Source: Atherinomorus stipes
Lineage: Eukaryota > Chordata > Actinopteri > Atheriniformes > Atherinidae
Assembly: GCA_023101725.1 (NCBI GenBank)
Contig: JALJCO010012830.1
Coordinates: 310,001-374,000, forward strand
Direction of reading: 5' to 3'
Length of the DNA stretch: 64,000 nucleotides
Positions 11,086 through 22,600 of the stretch are shown piece by piece (within the stretch, counting starts at the first letter, position 1; each line of letters starts with the position of its first letter). Position numbers and translations under genes: made by a program. The notes under the pieces were generated by a model. The model did no database searches. It worked only from the letters and a program-made list of their open reading frames with translations, and was not told the DNA's origin.

Positions 11086-11814
11086 ATGCTCACCTCTGAG
11101 AGGCAAACCCGTCTACAAAGACTGCACCTCACAGCCCTCTGGGTTTTAAAAATAATTTGCTTATGTCCTGGCACCAGACACTTCTAAACACCCTCACATG
11201 CTTGTTGTTTACAACCCGACTGGCCAGAGCTGTTTATGGTGGCACGATGAGGACCTACTTAATCACATCTGGTTGTAATGAGTTGCATTTGTATGATTGT
11301 AATTTTAGTTTGTTATTTGCAAAATGTTTGTGTCTGTTTTTGATTTTTTTTAAAAAATATTTTCTTAATGCGTTTGTCTAGTATGTTTTATTTTTATCAC
11401 TGTAATTGACTGTTGAGTGAGGCACAAATACAGCTTAAGAGTGTGGTTTAATTGCGTGTGTGTGTGTGTGTGTGTCTGAGTGTCTAAATGTATTTGTGTA
11501 TTCTTTATTTTTATTTTTAGTCATATAAAACATATCTGTTGTTGTCTATCATATATTACCGTGACACTGTTATCAGTTGTCATCTTTTTGAAACTGAAGA
11601 CCCCCTTGAAAATGAGATATCTCATCTCAAGAGGTTATTCCTCATGAAATAAATGTAAATAAATAAATAAAGTTTGAATATGCTTAAAAATGTCTTTTTT
11701 GAAAAAGGTCACACCTGCTCTATATTGCTGCTGACTTTTTTAACGGTTGTTTAAAGAGATTTCATTATTGAGACGTGCAGGCAGGTGACAAGCTAAAGAA
11801 TATTATAATAGATC
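11086..11814. other. Non-coding stretch with a short (TG)n
   Basis: A (TG)10 run lies at 11454-11474. An AAAT-rich run near 11640-11675 ('ataaatgtaaataaataaat') is the only other repeat. No gene is recognised. Confidence 0.5.
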
Positions 11815-12101
11815 CATGGATCCCAACCTGGGGTCCGCAAGCTACTGTACAGAGCAACAGTAAAGTGGTGTGATTATTGAAACGAAGTCCATGTCCTCAC
11901 AGAGACTAGTTGAGCTGTTTCTGCATAAGGGTTTTTTTTGTTTGTTTGTTTTTTTTTTTTTTCTATCATTTGAACATACAGTATCCTTCACATAGAACCG
12001 CCATTTTGGGAGCCTGAAAACACTAACTTTGAAACAAGGTTCCACAGCTTTTGGTATTTGTCCGAAAGAGAAACTCAAATAATATACATTGGGAACTACT
12101 G
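11815..12101. mobile_element. Degenerate hAT-type miniature element
   Basis: The left end 'catggatcccaacctgg' and the inverted right end 'cagtagttcccaat' both approximate the CAGnGGTTCCCAAC terminus typical of hAT elements. No matching 8-bp duplications survive. There is no transposase; the interior holds T runs at about 11930-11962. Confidence 0.45.
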
Positions 12102-13136
12102 TAATGAAAAATTATTTAGGTTATGATATGTTAGACCACTCAAAGCATTTAAGCAAAATTTAAGGCACTTTGGCCTTGATTTTACAAGTCAGATGAAGTC
12201 TGGAGCTGGAATAGCAGAACATTATTCTTCCACAGATTATATAACCCCATGTAGTGTCTCAAAGATGCTGAGATCTTTCCTATCAGGTTAGAAATGTCTC
12301 CTCCTATTAGGTGATTACTCTCAACTGGTATGTGTTGATTTACTGTGATTGTTCCCCTAAAAGGGCCAAACTATGCCCTTGCCCTTGTTTCCTGTCAGCT
12401 ACAGGAAACACAAACTCAATCTTCACTGTATGGGTCATGGTTCAAGCTCAGGTTTAAATTTTGGTTTGCATTTATTTCTCATCTGCAGGTCACTGTTATG
12501 TTAATGTTCCTCACAGCTCTGTTCAAATGTCCAACTGGGAGAGGCATAGTGCACACCATACATAGGAGATTGGAAGGACTGTTGAGTGGAGAAAAACGCA
12601 TGTGGTAAGAATTTTCTTTCTTACATCATGGTGGATGAATTTTAAAACATTTTGTTCTGGCTCAAAAGATGGAAGTCTGAACAACTGCTTGTTGTAGTTA
12701 CAGGTTATAGGTTTTAAAAAGCTGTTGTTTCACCCACCATACCTAACACGCTGTATCAACATGTCATAATCTTGGACTTGCCTGTCTGTTAATGTGACTA
12801 CATGGAATTCAGACTTGGTTTGTTTTAAAAGTTATATTTAAATTTCACTTTGTGTGAGCTACATGCTAAGATATCTGTCACAACTTCTGAATAAAAATTA
12901 CCACAGTGCTTATTTTCAAATAAGGCTGACTCATTCAGGAGCAAGAATAATGGAAAAGAGTCGATATCTGAAAGGGCCTGTGGGGGAATTATTTCAGAGT
13001 GGTCAAATTCTTTCTTAAACCTCTTGTAAATGAACTGTAACAAATTTTTAACAGCAGAAAATCAAATAGACATCTCAGGGATATTTTAAGTGATTATGTG
13101 TAAAATGGTGTAAAGAAGAAGCATCAATCAATAACC
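12102..13136. other. Non-coding stretch
   Basis: Unique-looking AT-rich sequence. An 87-residue open frame at 12345-12608 matches no family I know. Confidence 0.4.
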
Positions 13137-14282
13137 CTTTATTGCAGTGGTTTGTAAACTTTTTGAGCCGCTGCCCCACGTACAGAGACTGCTGGTCCTC
13201 AGCAGTTTCTGTACTGGCTGCTCAGCCAGTTGAGTTGCACACCGCCCCTTGTGTGACATATCTAATAGGTCATCCTGTGGCCATCCTCTTAATATAGGGC
13301 TGGAAACTGTCAGAATCTTCATGAATGAGGAGCTTTTCTCTGAGATGGGGCCGTATTGGGATTTTTAATACAGCACATGTAATAACTTTGTTTCTGGACA
13401 CTCAACGATAAAACAAAAACAAACAAACAAACAAAAAAAATAAAACATGTGAGGCTTGAAAACTATCAGAAACTTCATAAATAAGGAGGAGGTGCAGGAG
13501 CTGATCCTAATTTAAAAATATGCTATTGGCAAAAAATGAAAGAAAATAAAAAGACATAATTAATGTCGACTTTATCTACCATGATGCTGCTGTAGCAGAT
13601 GTTTTGATTCATCTGTCTAGAATAACCTGTGTTAAATAGTGATGTTGATTGTTATTTAACTGAATAGTAAAAAGCTTGACGTGTTGCCTGCACACCTCAT
13701 GAGAAATGATTTTGACCCAATGCTGCATGTCTGCAGTCCTGTAGGCAGCATTCTTCCAGCCATTTGTGCATAAAGCTGCCAGTTAATACCTTCATTCAGA
13801 CGTGCTAAATTACACACAATTTCCTTTGCGCCCACTTTCCATTGCACAGTTGATAAATCCCATTGCGTGTGTTAAGCTGAGTTGTTTGCGTCGTCTCCTC
13901 CCAGTATTTTGTGCCTTCTGGCAGAAACGCCAGATTGCATATTAATCTACAGCAGACACGCAAAATGGATAGCGGGCTATTTTGCCCGTTAACAGGCGCA
14001 AATCTGCTGTGTAAATCAGGTCCGGCGGATAATTGCGCATGTAATGAAGATAGTGCCCGTTTTAACACGCAAACCTTTCGTAAATCGGGGCCTTGATGTG
14101 TTAATTTAAGGGATTCATTATTTTGCAATAATAAGTTACTTTTAGTCGCTCTAAAACCCCAAATTTATTTGATCAATGTAGACTCTATTTTTGTATTTTA
14201 CAATGATCTGGTGACCCCATGAAATTAATCTGTGACCCAAATTGGGGTCCCGATCCACCGTTTGGAAACCACTGCTTTATTG
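13137..14282. mobile_element. hAT non-autonomous element with perfect 8-bp target duplication
   Basis: The element runs from 13145 to 14274. The termini are 'cagtggtttgtaaac' and, inverted, 'cagtggtttccaaac', the classic CAGTGGTT(C)nCAAAC end of hAT elements. Identical 8-bp copies of CTTTATTG lie at 13137-13144 and 14275-14282, which is the hAT target-duplication length. At 1130 bp it is long for a miniature element, but I find no transposase frame or RT-like or DDE-like motif. The section at about 13800-14095 is GC- and CpG-richer and ends in 'taaatcggggcc', which may be a second, unrelated element inserted inside it. Confidence 0.88.
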
Positions 14283-14322
14283 CATCAATTTTTGGTTTGG
14301 TACGTCTCCAAAATGTATCAGC

Positions 14323-14858
14323 TTAAAGGTAGAGTCCGAAGTTCCCTCCCTGAAAATAAACGTTAGACTTGTGCAAGTGAAATCCATCTCAAACCCCGCC
14401 TTTGGGCCTCTACTCGCGTGCAGTGATGCGTTTGAATGCAACTCCCTCTCCCCCTGCCTGTAATTTGCTCTTTAGCTTTGTTTTGTTGTGGTCGGACTTT
14501 TCTGGGTGGAGATTTCTGTTTATCATCAGCCAATGACAGGGCTAAGGGCTTGATGCTGTGTGGAAATAAGTACATGACTAGAGCAGATGCCAGTCACTCA
14601 AACTCCTGAAGGAAAAAAAAGAAAGTAAGAAAAACGGCGGATGCACCGAAGAAAAGGTAAGAGCTTTAGATAGTGCACGTTAGAAAACCAGGGTTAATAT
14701 TAGTTTGGCTTTTACCTGCTTCTAAGCTCTGAAGGAGAGGCTTAAAGCTGAATAGTTGAAGAACAAGGCGGCCATTAGCCTGAGAGGGAGGGGCGCTAAG
14801 TTTGAATACTATTGTTTGCAAACAGAAACGCTGCGGGGACTTCGGACTCGACCTTTAA
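14323..14858 (+). mobile_element. TTAA-flanked miniature element, family T1, copy A
   Basis: Perfect TTAA copies lie at 14323-14326 and 14855-14858. The inverted termini are 'aggtagagtccgaag' and 'aggtcgagtccgaag'. TTAA duplication points to a piggyBac- or Kolobok-type transposase; termini that start AGG rather than CCC favour Kolobok, which is an inference. Near 14636-14660 is a basic-peptide start region in which the ATG has become ACG ('acggcggatgcaccgaag'). A decayed frame that can be read KTRVNISLAFTCF follows near 14683-14721, interrupted by stops. Related copies are at 35839, 41600 and 63551. Confidence 0.85.
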
Positions 14859-14896
14859 ATGATGCAGTGCTTCAAAAATGAGGGAAGGCCATAAGG

Positions 14897-15239
14897 CAGG
14901 GTTCCCTAATTTGGTCCTACGAGAGATGCAATCTTGCAGGTTGTCATGGTGACTCAAATTAATGAGTCATTGTCCTGATTGGACAGTGTAGGGTCTTGTT
15001 GCTTCGCCTCTGCTTGATCATGCGCCCTGGCTACTTGGCCACAGGGATGTCCCTTTGGCTGACTGGTAAGCATGCATGACTCTCACCCAAGTCTGAGTAT
15101 CAAATCCCGCCTGCATACCTTGCCACATGAGCATCATTGGATGTTGGATCCATTTAATTTGAGTCAGGTGTGTCTGAACAGGGACACACTGAAAACCTGC
15201 AGGGTTGGGGTCCTCGTCAGGTTGAACTGGGGAAACCTA
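14897..15239. mobile_element. hAT-type miniature element split by a SINE
   Basis: The left arm starts 'cagggttccctaatttgg'. The inverted right arm starts 'taggtttcccc', and both arms continue with matching 'tgcaggtt' and 'gactcaaatta' blocks. Flanking octamers CCATAAGG (14889-14896) and CCATGAGG (15240-15247) agree at seven of eight positions, as expected for an old hAT duplication. A tRNA-derived SINE occupies the centre, so the SINE is younger than this element. Confidence 0.75.
14990..15140 (+). mobile_element. tRNA-derived SINE, family S1, copy 2
   Basis: An A-box-like 'tggctgactgg' (about 15057-15067) and a degraded B box 'gtatcaaatcc' (about 15097-15107) lie 30 bases apart. 'gactctcaccc' sits where the anticodon arm would be. 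The upstream 'atcatgcgccctggctac' and downstream 'taccttgccacat' match the copies at 10880 and 35590. It lies inside the hAT-type element at 14897-15239. Exact ends and a target duplication are not clear. Confidence 0.7.
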
Positions 15240-15247
15240 CCATGAGG

Positions 15248-17439
15248 GAACCAATAAGAATGCTTTAACTTGACTCTCAGGAAGCCATCCTGAACTTCTT
15301 TTTGGAAGATTTATTTTTATTTATTTATTTGCCTTTCGTATTTTCCTCCACAAAATGGTATAAGAACATAATTTCTGACCATTTTTCAGTAAAGAAAAGT
15401 ATTCACACCTAAGGTAGAGTAAACCTTTATATATGATTGTTTGATGGAAGTTATTTGCTACTTAAATAACGATAAAACTTGTTAAAATACAACTGCTGTC
15501 CTGTGAAAATAACATACCATTATAGGAAATAGCATGCCATAAGGGGAAATCAAAGCATGATGGAATCAACATGGCTGCACACTGGTATTGTGCATTCAGA
15601 TATATTTGGTCTTCATATCCCTCACCATCAGTTTGATCTGATCTGTTTAATTTAACAAAGGTAAATTTGATTTTGGTGCAGTGATTCAAGTTCAGGCTTC
15701 TACTACAGTATGTTCTGTAGGTCATAGTCTACCATTACAGTGAGCCTGACTAATTTACTCATAATTTCCACACATTTTTCTCTATTAACAGAATGAATCC
15801 AGCCACATTCTCTGCCTCTAGAAAGAAGAGGGGAGAAAAATGTAGAAAAACACTTATGGAGATCCATAAGTACTAAGCAACAACAAATGATGGCTACATG
15901 TTAGGAGAGTTAAACAGTTAAAAGGAAGCAATGTGTTGCCGACAGGCAAAAGAAAAAACTCCTAAAACTTTCCAAATAGAGAAAGAATTATAAAATTTAT
16001 TTAGATTATGTTTACTGTATTTAGTTTTAAGACATACAACGCTAACATTTTTGTAACTGGCATCACAATGCATGTAATAGAAGGTCAATTTATAATCCAT
16101 GGGCTATCCAGATATACACCAAGCAGGTTCACATGTATATTGTCTATACTTCATCCGAATCATTAGGATGCATGGTAAATATACAGTATCAATAGAAGCA
16201 GCAGCTTTCTACCCTCAGTGGTATGCATGGGGCCATGTTGAGTAGAGCAGGGCTGGTCTAATAAGTCCCCAGGCTATGGCAGCCAGGCCTGTGGTAGGTG
16301 GATGATGGATCTTAGTGCCAGGGTACATAATGGTGGGACAGAGGAGCACTGGGGTGAAGGACAACACTCTGCCCTCTCTCCTTAATCAGATGCAGATCAA
16401 GCTAAAAGCAGCGGAGCAGCAAATCCCTCCTCTAACGGCGAGCCTCTGGACCACGCACAATCCCCTCTCCTTTTGCCTCTCTCCATACCTCCACTGGCCC
16501 CTCCTCCTCCTCCTGTCTTGATGCCTCTTTTCTTTCTTCTGATTGTCTTAGCAGCAGAGCTTAGGGAGCATCCCAGAAAAGGAGATAGATGCTTGGAGGC
16601 CTTTACTACAAAGATCATACAGGCTAAAGCCCCTTGTAGCTTGTTGATAACGTATTGATTTCTCTGCAAGCTGCTGTTTACGAATCACCTTGGCGGGAGT
16701 GACCCCGGAGACCTTAGGGCGTGAGGTAGGAGCGTGTGAAGGGGGGGGGCGCATAAGGGGCTGATGTGAAAAATGAAGAACGGGGGAGTGCAGAGAAAGG
16801 GATAACTAGTAGAAAAGAGAGGGGACAGTGAGATGGGAATTGATTGGGGACAAACCTGTCTGCTAATTGAAGGGACGGATCAATGGCGCTGAAATGTTGA
16901 ATTTGGGGAAAGCAAGGTTGGAGGCTCTGCTTCTTGATATGGGTGGACAACATAAGACCAAGCACACATGCATGACTGTGCTGACACACTCAAATGAACA
17001 CCATCTTCGCTTTGACGCCCTTCTTCATTGTCTCCAGAAAGATTAAGGCCCCGGCAACAAGATGTCTATGAGGAATGCTAATTTCATCCTCAACCTTGAC
17101 TCTACTTCCTGCTCTCTGTAAAGGAAGTGGCGATCAACAATGAAGATAAAGCCGTTTTGAAGAGAGTTCATGGGCTACTGACATGAACAATGTCATTATC
17201 CCAGTGGGATGAAAACAGGCCAGACAGGCACGTTCAAGCCCAAATGGTGAAGCACTATCTCTTCCCATCCTTTACCACCATGGTACTAAAGTAAAGGTTT
17301 TGGTCAAAAGAAGGTTTTGTCATTCCCATTTTCTTACATTTGGCTTGTTTGGACCATGAGAAGGGATGAAGGGCATTTAAAATCAGATCGAGTTTTCCTG
17401 AACAGGATTCACAACAAACTGAAAATGTTGCTTCTGTGT
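15248..17439. other. Non-coding stretch, mostly unique
   Basis: No repeat family or gene is recognised. Short pyrimidine-rich tracts lie near 16465-16545. The 16200-17250 part is moderately GC-rich and free of mobile elements, so it could include conserved regulatory sequence, but nothing specific can be shown. Confidence 0.4.
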
Positions 17440-17552
17440 AGCCCAACAATGTACTAGTGGCCTGTCCAGGGTGTATCCCGTCTTTGGTCTGATAGTAGCT
17501 GGATAGACTCCAATCCCTGCGTGACCCAATCTTGGAATGGATGGATAGATGT
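17440..17552 (+). repeat. 3' end of an (ATGG)-tailed retroelement, copy 2
   Basis: 'ggcctgtccagggtgtatcc', 'tggatagactccaatccc' and 'cttggaatggatggatag' follow the same order as at 1075-1195, with a very short ATGG tail. A 5'-truncated insertion is inferred. Confidence 0.6.
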
Positions 17553-18047
17553 TTTAATTTGATTTAAAAGAAAGAATAAAAAGAAAAGAAAATACACCAA
17601 CAACAGATCAAAGGTTGAAAATATTTGCAGCTTGGAACAGGCATCAAACCACCTTATTGCGTTCTTCTTTTGTGCTAGAAATAACAGTGTACATGAATGA
17701 ATAAAGTAATAATCAAAGGACAAACAGAAAAAAGAAAGAAAGACTACCATCTCCCACTATTCCTCCTGTTCTTACACCTTGTTGTCAGAAAATCTAATTT
17801 GTACCTGCAGTCCACAGGGCCACCTGGCAACATATGCAGCATGCAAATATGACTGTGTTTTCAGCAGTAGGAGACAGAGCGAGCGAGGTAGAGAGAAAGA
17901 GATTGCCTTGGAGGATTAATGACATCATTCTGTATGCACCTCTGGACTCCAAGACCGCCAGGATATTACCCACCTCTGACATAGAGGGATAATGTTGGTT
18001 CTATGAAGGCACAATGTTCAGGAATCTATCTCTTCCTACTGCTGTAC

Positions 18048-18082
<35 letters not shown>

Positions 18083-18810
18083 TGGGTCTGGTTCATCATC
18101 AGATTGCTGTGTCAGGTTTTGGGGGTAAAAATTAATAAAAAATGTGGCATATTGAAAATAGATGGGTCTGCGGCTGTGGGCTAGTTAGAGTGTACCGCCT
18201 GGGTCTGTGACAGTCTCACTAATGGCGGTTCTGCTTGCTCGTATAGTATCAGAATATGCAGCAAAAGGGCACAGTGTGTGGCAGCTTTATACTCACACTG
18301 CACAAAATTATTCATCTTTAAAGCTATTTTTTCTGTTTTTTCTTAACAGGATGGAATAATGCGTTCATCAAAGGAGGCAAAGAGGACAATGGCTGTAAAG
18401 CCCTCTAAAGATCCATGAGTGATGCCCCATCTCAGCCCTTCTGCCCCCAGGGGAGAAGCTATTACAAACAAAATTCATTACTTTAGCATTAAAGCAGTTG
18501 TTAGTCATTTAAGATTGTAATTTCAAAATGTTTTCATCAAATACTGTAGTGTGTCAGTGTATGAGATCCACATCTTTAATATTGCTCAGGCAAACATTTT
18601 TTTTTAATTTTCAAAATGTTATCTAATGCCATTTTCTAAGCATTTGCTCAACCTAATTGGAAAACATCGTCAGGATAACGAAAAATGGCAATTTGAAAGG
18701 AAAAGTCTGCAAAGTAAATCTGACCACACTGTGATGGGTTCTAAGTCAGACCACAGCTCTGATGTGGTTTGGGCCAGATGTTTGAAACATATTGCACATA
18801 TTGCATTATT

Positions 18811-18816
<6 letters not shown>
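17553..18816. other. Non-coding stretch with an A/AAAAG run
   Basis: A poly-A run passes into (AAAAG)n at about 18047-18081. Nothing else is recognised. Confidence 0.5.

Positions 18817-18872
<56 letters not shown>
18817..18872. repeat. (AT)28 microsatellite
   Basis: A perfect AT dinucleotide run of 56 bases abuts the left end of the miniature element at 18873. The element may have inserted into, or seeded, the array. Confidence 0.97.
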
Positions 18873-18874
<2 letters not shown>

Positions 18875-19480
18875 GATGCTTGATATTGGCTTTTTTACCG
18901 ATATCCAATATTGTCTAACTCTTAAATTCTGATGTGCAATATCAGCCGATACCGATATATGCAGAGAGCTTTTCTTCTCTCTCTCAAATTTTGAAAAATA
19001 CAACTATACTCTGTTTTGTGTGCAAAGATCTCAAAATAGCCGTAACTCAGCCAGAAGAGTTCATTTTGGACATCTGGCTGCCATATACTGCCGGATACTA
19101 GCAGGTATTAGCCAACATGTGGCTAATTCTGATGTTTCTGACAACTTGGTAACTAAACCAAGAATTTAAAACCAGACATATTAGAAGCAGCTTCAAAGCA
19201 AGTCAGTCTGTAGCAGCATCAGCTGCACCGTAGTCACATGACTCTGAAAGGAATGCTGGGATATGAAGTTCTTCCAGGATAACAGGGACTTTTCTACATG
19301 TTGGACTGGTGCTAATGGAAACAAGATCTTGTCAGATTTCATAACGAAACAACGAAATATCGCAAGATTTTGTTTTTAAAAATATCGGTCCAAAAAACTG
19401 ATACTGATATTTTCCGATATCACATTTTAATGCCAGTATCGTCCAATAATATTGGTAAACCGATGACATCAGACATCCCT
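18873..19480. mobile_element. Miniature DNA element with GGGATGYYTGAT termini
   Basis: The left end reads 'gggatgcttgatattggc' and the inverted right end reads 'gggatgtctgatgtc'. Near both ends the sequence repeats CCGATAT and TATCGG motifs ('accgatatccaatattg', 'gccgataccgatata', 'atatcggtcc', 'ccgatatcac'). This matches a widespread fish cut-and-paste miniature element with GATATCGG-rich termini. No transposase is present, and the left target duplication is hidden by the AT array. Confidence 0.7.
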
Positions 19481-19494
19481 AATTTATTCATATG

Positions 19495-19640
19495 GTATGT
19501 ACTGTGTGGATTGTGGGAGAAAACCAGAGTGTGAGAATCCACATTCACGGGGAGAACATGCAAACTCCACATAGGAAGGCCCCTGGTTCAAACCCCCAGC
19601 CATGGCTCAAACACTGACCTTTCTGCTGAGAGGCAGCAGC
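19495..19640 (-). repeat. Fragment of a common fish non-LTR/SINE repeat
   Basis: 'gattgtgggagaaaacc', 'acggggagaacatgcaaac' and 'tggttcaaacccccag' occur in order. This corresponds to the internal part of a dispersed fish repeat that often encloses a 'GAGAACATGCAAACTCCAC' core. The same block, more degraded, is at 35360-35390. Strand is assigned relative to the ATGG-tailed copies and is tentative. Confidence 0.5.
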
Positions 19641-22600
19641 AACCACCACATCATGGCAGAAGTCAAGCTTATGGTCAAATTTGATCATGTATCCCAGAGC
19701 AGTCCATTTAAGCTGAGCATCATATGAAACTGGAAGAAAAAAGAAAGAAAAAACAAAAGAGATCTTTTGGGTGATCTTCTAATTTTCCCCGTGCCTCTTA
19801 TACTATCCCACCGAAATCAGCTCACCACTCTCACATGACATTAACATGGAAAACTGCCTGTACATTTATGGTTTGCATGTGGGAAAGAGGTGTCTCTTTT
19901 GCACACACACATGCACACGCCCCCCCCCCCCCCCCCCCCCCCCACGCACACATCTATCCTGTTTATCCTGTCCTCTGAACCCAGAGGCCCCTGGCTTCAA
20001 GGCCAGTGAAGACCAGCCTAGAGTGTATAAGCTGTCCTATCCTGTTTCAGGCCCCTCATAGCCAACCACATCTGCTTAATGCATACATCTTGTCATGAGG
20101 TCATGAGGTGGGAATGTGACAGGGAGCAAAGGGGGCACTGGACGTTTGGATCATTAGCACCTGTGGCTATTGTGAACCATGTTAAAAACAGAATGAAAAG
20201 AGTGGTTGTGTGTTTTGATCGTGTTACTAACTATTCTCCAGACAGGCAGCTGTTAATGTAAAGGTGACAAATAAACTCTGATCTTTAACAGCTATGAAGG
20301 CACTTTTTGTGCTGAAACAAAACGCAGACGGGTAACACAACACTTGACCTGGCTTTGGCAGGCAAATCACCCCTTCCCCGTTCATCAGGGCATATGTCAT
20401 TTCTCGCTGAAACCCAAAGGTGGGCTGAGGAAAGAAGGGAGCATTTTTCACCCCCAGGCTCTATGACTGAGACATAATGAGACCTGCCTGGCCAAAGGCC
20501 CTTTTTTGGTTTCCATCAAACAGAGAGGAGAATGGATCCCAGAGGAAGGTATCAATGTCCGTACGATGTTCTCTGGACCGACTGAAGAATGCCAAGAACA
20601 ACACAGCGGGTTTAGTGCTTAGGACCTGGAGAGGAAATTATAGGCTAAAGACACTAGATCATAGGACATTTCCAGGTATTTAAGGCTATTAATCTGATGA
20701 ATTCCTTAATGGCAATATTATGGTTAGCTGGCTACTGCTTTCACTCCATCTGCCTGTCTGAATAAGAACTGGCTGCACACAAATACACCCAAATTCACTG
20801 AATGCAAACAAAGATTAGAAAACATACTCGCGTCAGTGCATATGTCATGCCGCACACAATGCCGCACTGCTCTTGTTTCATAGAGATACCAGAACACAAA
20901 ATAACAAGAACAGCAGCTTTACAGATGCGGACACATGCTTACTTACACAGTGTATGTTACACAGTACTTACAGTGTGTCTAATCTAACTGTGGCACACTG
21001 CCACTCTCTGGTCTGTGAGAGGTGCTGCTGTGTCTCCTCTATTCCTCACAGCCTCTTATTTCATGCGTACACATCTCTATATGCTGTTGTTAATGTAAAA
21101 TAGACACAGTTTTCATTCACTTCGCAGGAACATAAAACCTTTTAGGTATCACTCTGAAAAAGATAGACAAGTCTTCTCTCTGAGTCAAACTTTTGCTTGT
21201 TTGAGAAATGGCCCCCCTCTCTTTGGGTAAGAGATAACCTCATGATGACCAAAAATGAGGGAGGTGAGGAAGGTTGTCAAGAGGACAGGAAGCCAGATAA
21301 AGGACCAGAGATGGGAGAATGAGTGGGGGGCAAAAGATGTGCAGAAAGATAGGGAGAGATGGAGAAAGTGAGAAGGTGAGAGAGCACACACAGTGTGACA
21401 TGTGGACAGATGGCGGCCACGCTGCATAGTCGCCGAGGCACATGCGATAGCCGTGAACCATGGTGGAGTCTCCCACACCCACGCCTCTACAATTGACACC
21501 TTTCAACGTACTCGGAATGGGAGAGTGTAGGGCCAGGACAGGATGCGTGCAGGGAAATGGTTTGTAATGTTGTACACAAGATGACTTAAGTGTTGTATGA
21601 TTTCATATCTGCCGTCCTGCTATAGGAAATAAAGCAGAGAATATAAATGTAGTATGAGAACTACTGGAAATCTGTGATCCAAGAATTAGATTTAAACTCT
21701 ATTGGATTTGGTCTATCCAATATTCTATTGTAATATTTATGTTTTTTGCAGCCTTCATAAGCTCCACTTCTCAGAAGCACTAAACTTTTAAGGATCTGGC
21801 TTCTCCTGCTGTAACACCATCAGGTCCAAACGCTGTTTTCCAGCTACAAAGTCTGACAAGACTACTGCAGAAGGGAGTGTTGGTGAACATCACTGAGAAA
21901 CAGCTGATGTGATGGTGTAGTGGCCCTTCTGCTGTGCTGGTCAAACTTAACAAAAGCCAAGACTTTTTGAATGCCAGCAAATGAAACCCTGTTACTCTTT
22001 GCTAGAACTAAAGCTTCCAGAAAGTGAATCTGTTTTTATCTGAAGTTAAAGCAAAGTGTGATTTTGGTGAGACATATTGTAGGAACCACAACAAAAATAA
22101 ATTTAAGTATTTTTTCTGCATGTGTATTGCAACACTACAGTGTAGTCAAAATGATTAATGTAATACAATAAATAAATTCACCTGAACATAAAATGGAAAA
22201 AAAAATGTTTCAACCAAATATGTATACATTAGAATATGGGCAAATATAGGGTCTTTTGGCTCTTACAACACTGAAAGATGATTTTTGCCCAAATAAAATA
22301 CTATGAAGATGTACAAACACTTTTAAAAGTCAAAAGTGCTTTGAACGCAAAAAAATATTTTCAAGTGAAAAAACTGAACAGAAGAACAAATGAGCACAAC
22401 CACATACTGTACAGTTTTACCAGCACAGTATGTTTTCCAGTGCAGCCAGTGCATCAGACAGGCCGGTGAGTTTTTGTGGGCAAAATACAGAATTTTTTGA
22501 AGCAGCTCCTGCAGCCAACAATGCTATGGCAACAAAATGAAACCATAGGTTCAACCACTGGAGCTGAAAATTTAATTCTGGAAAAAAATGGAAAGACAAA

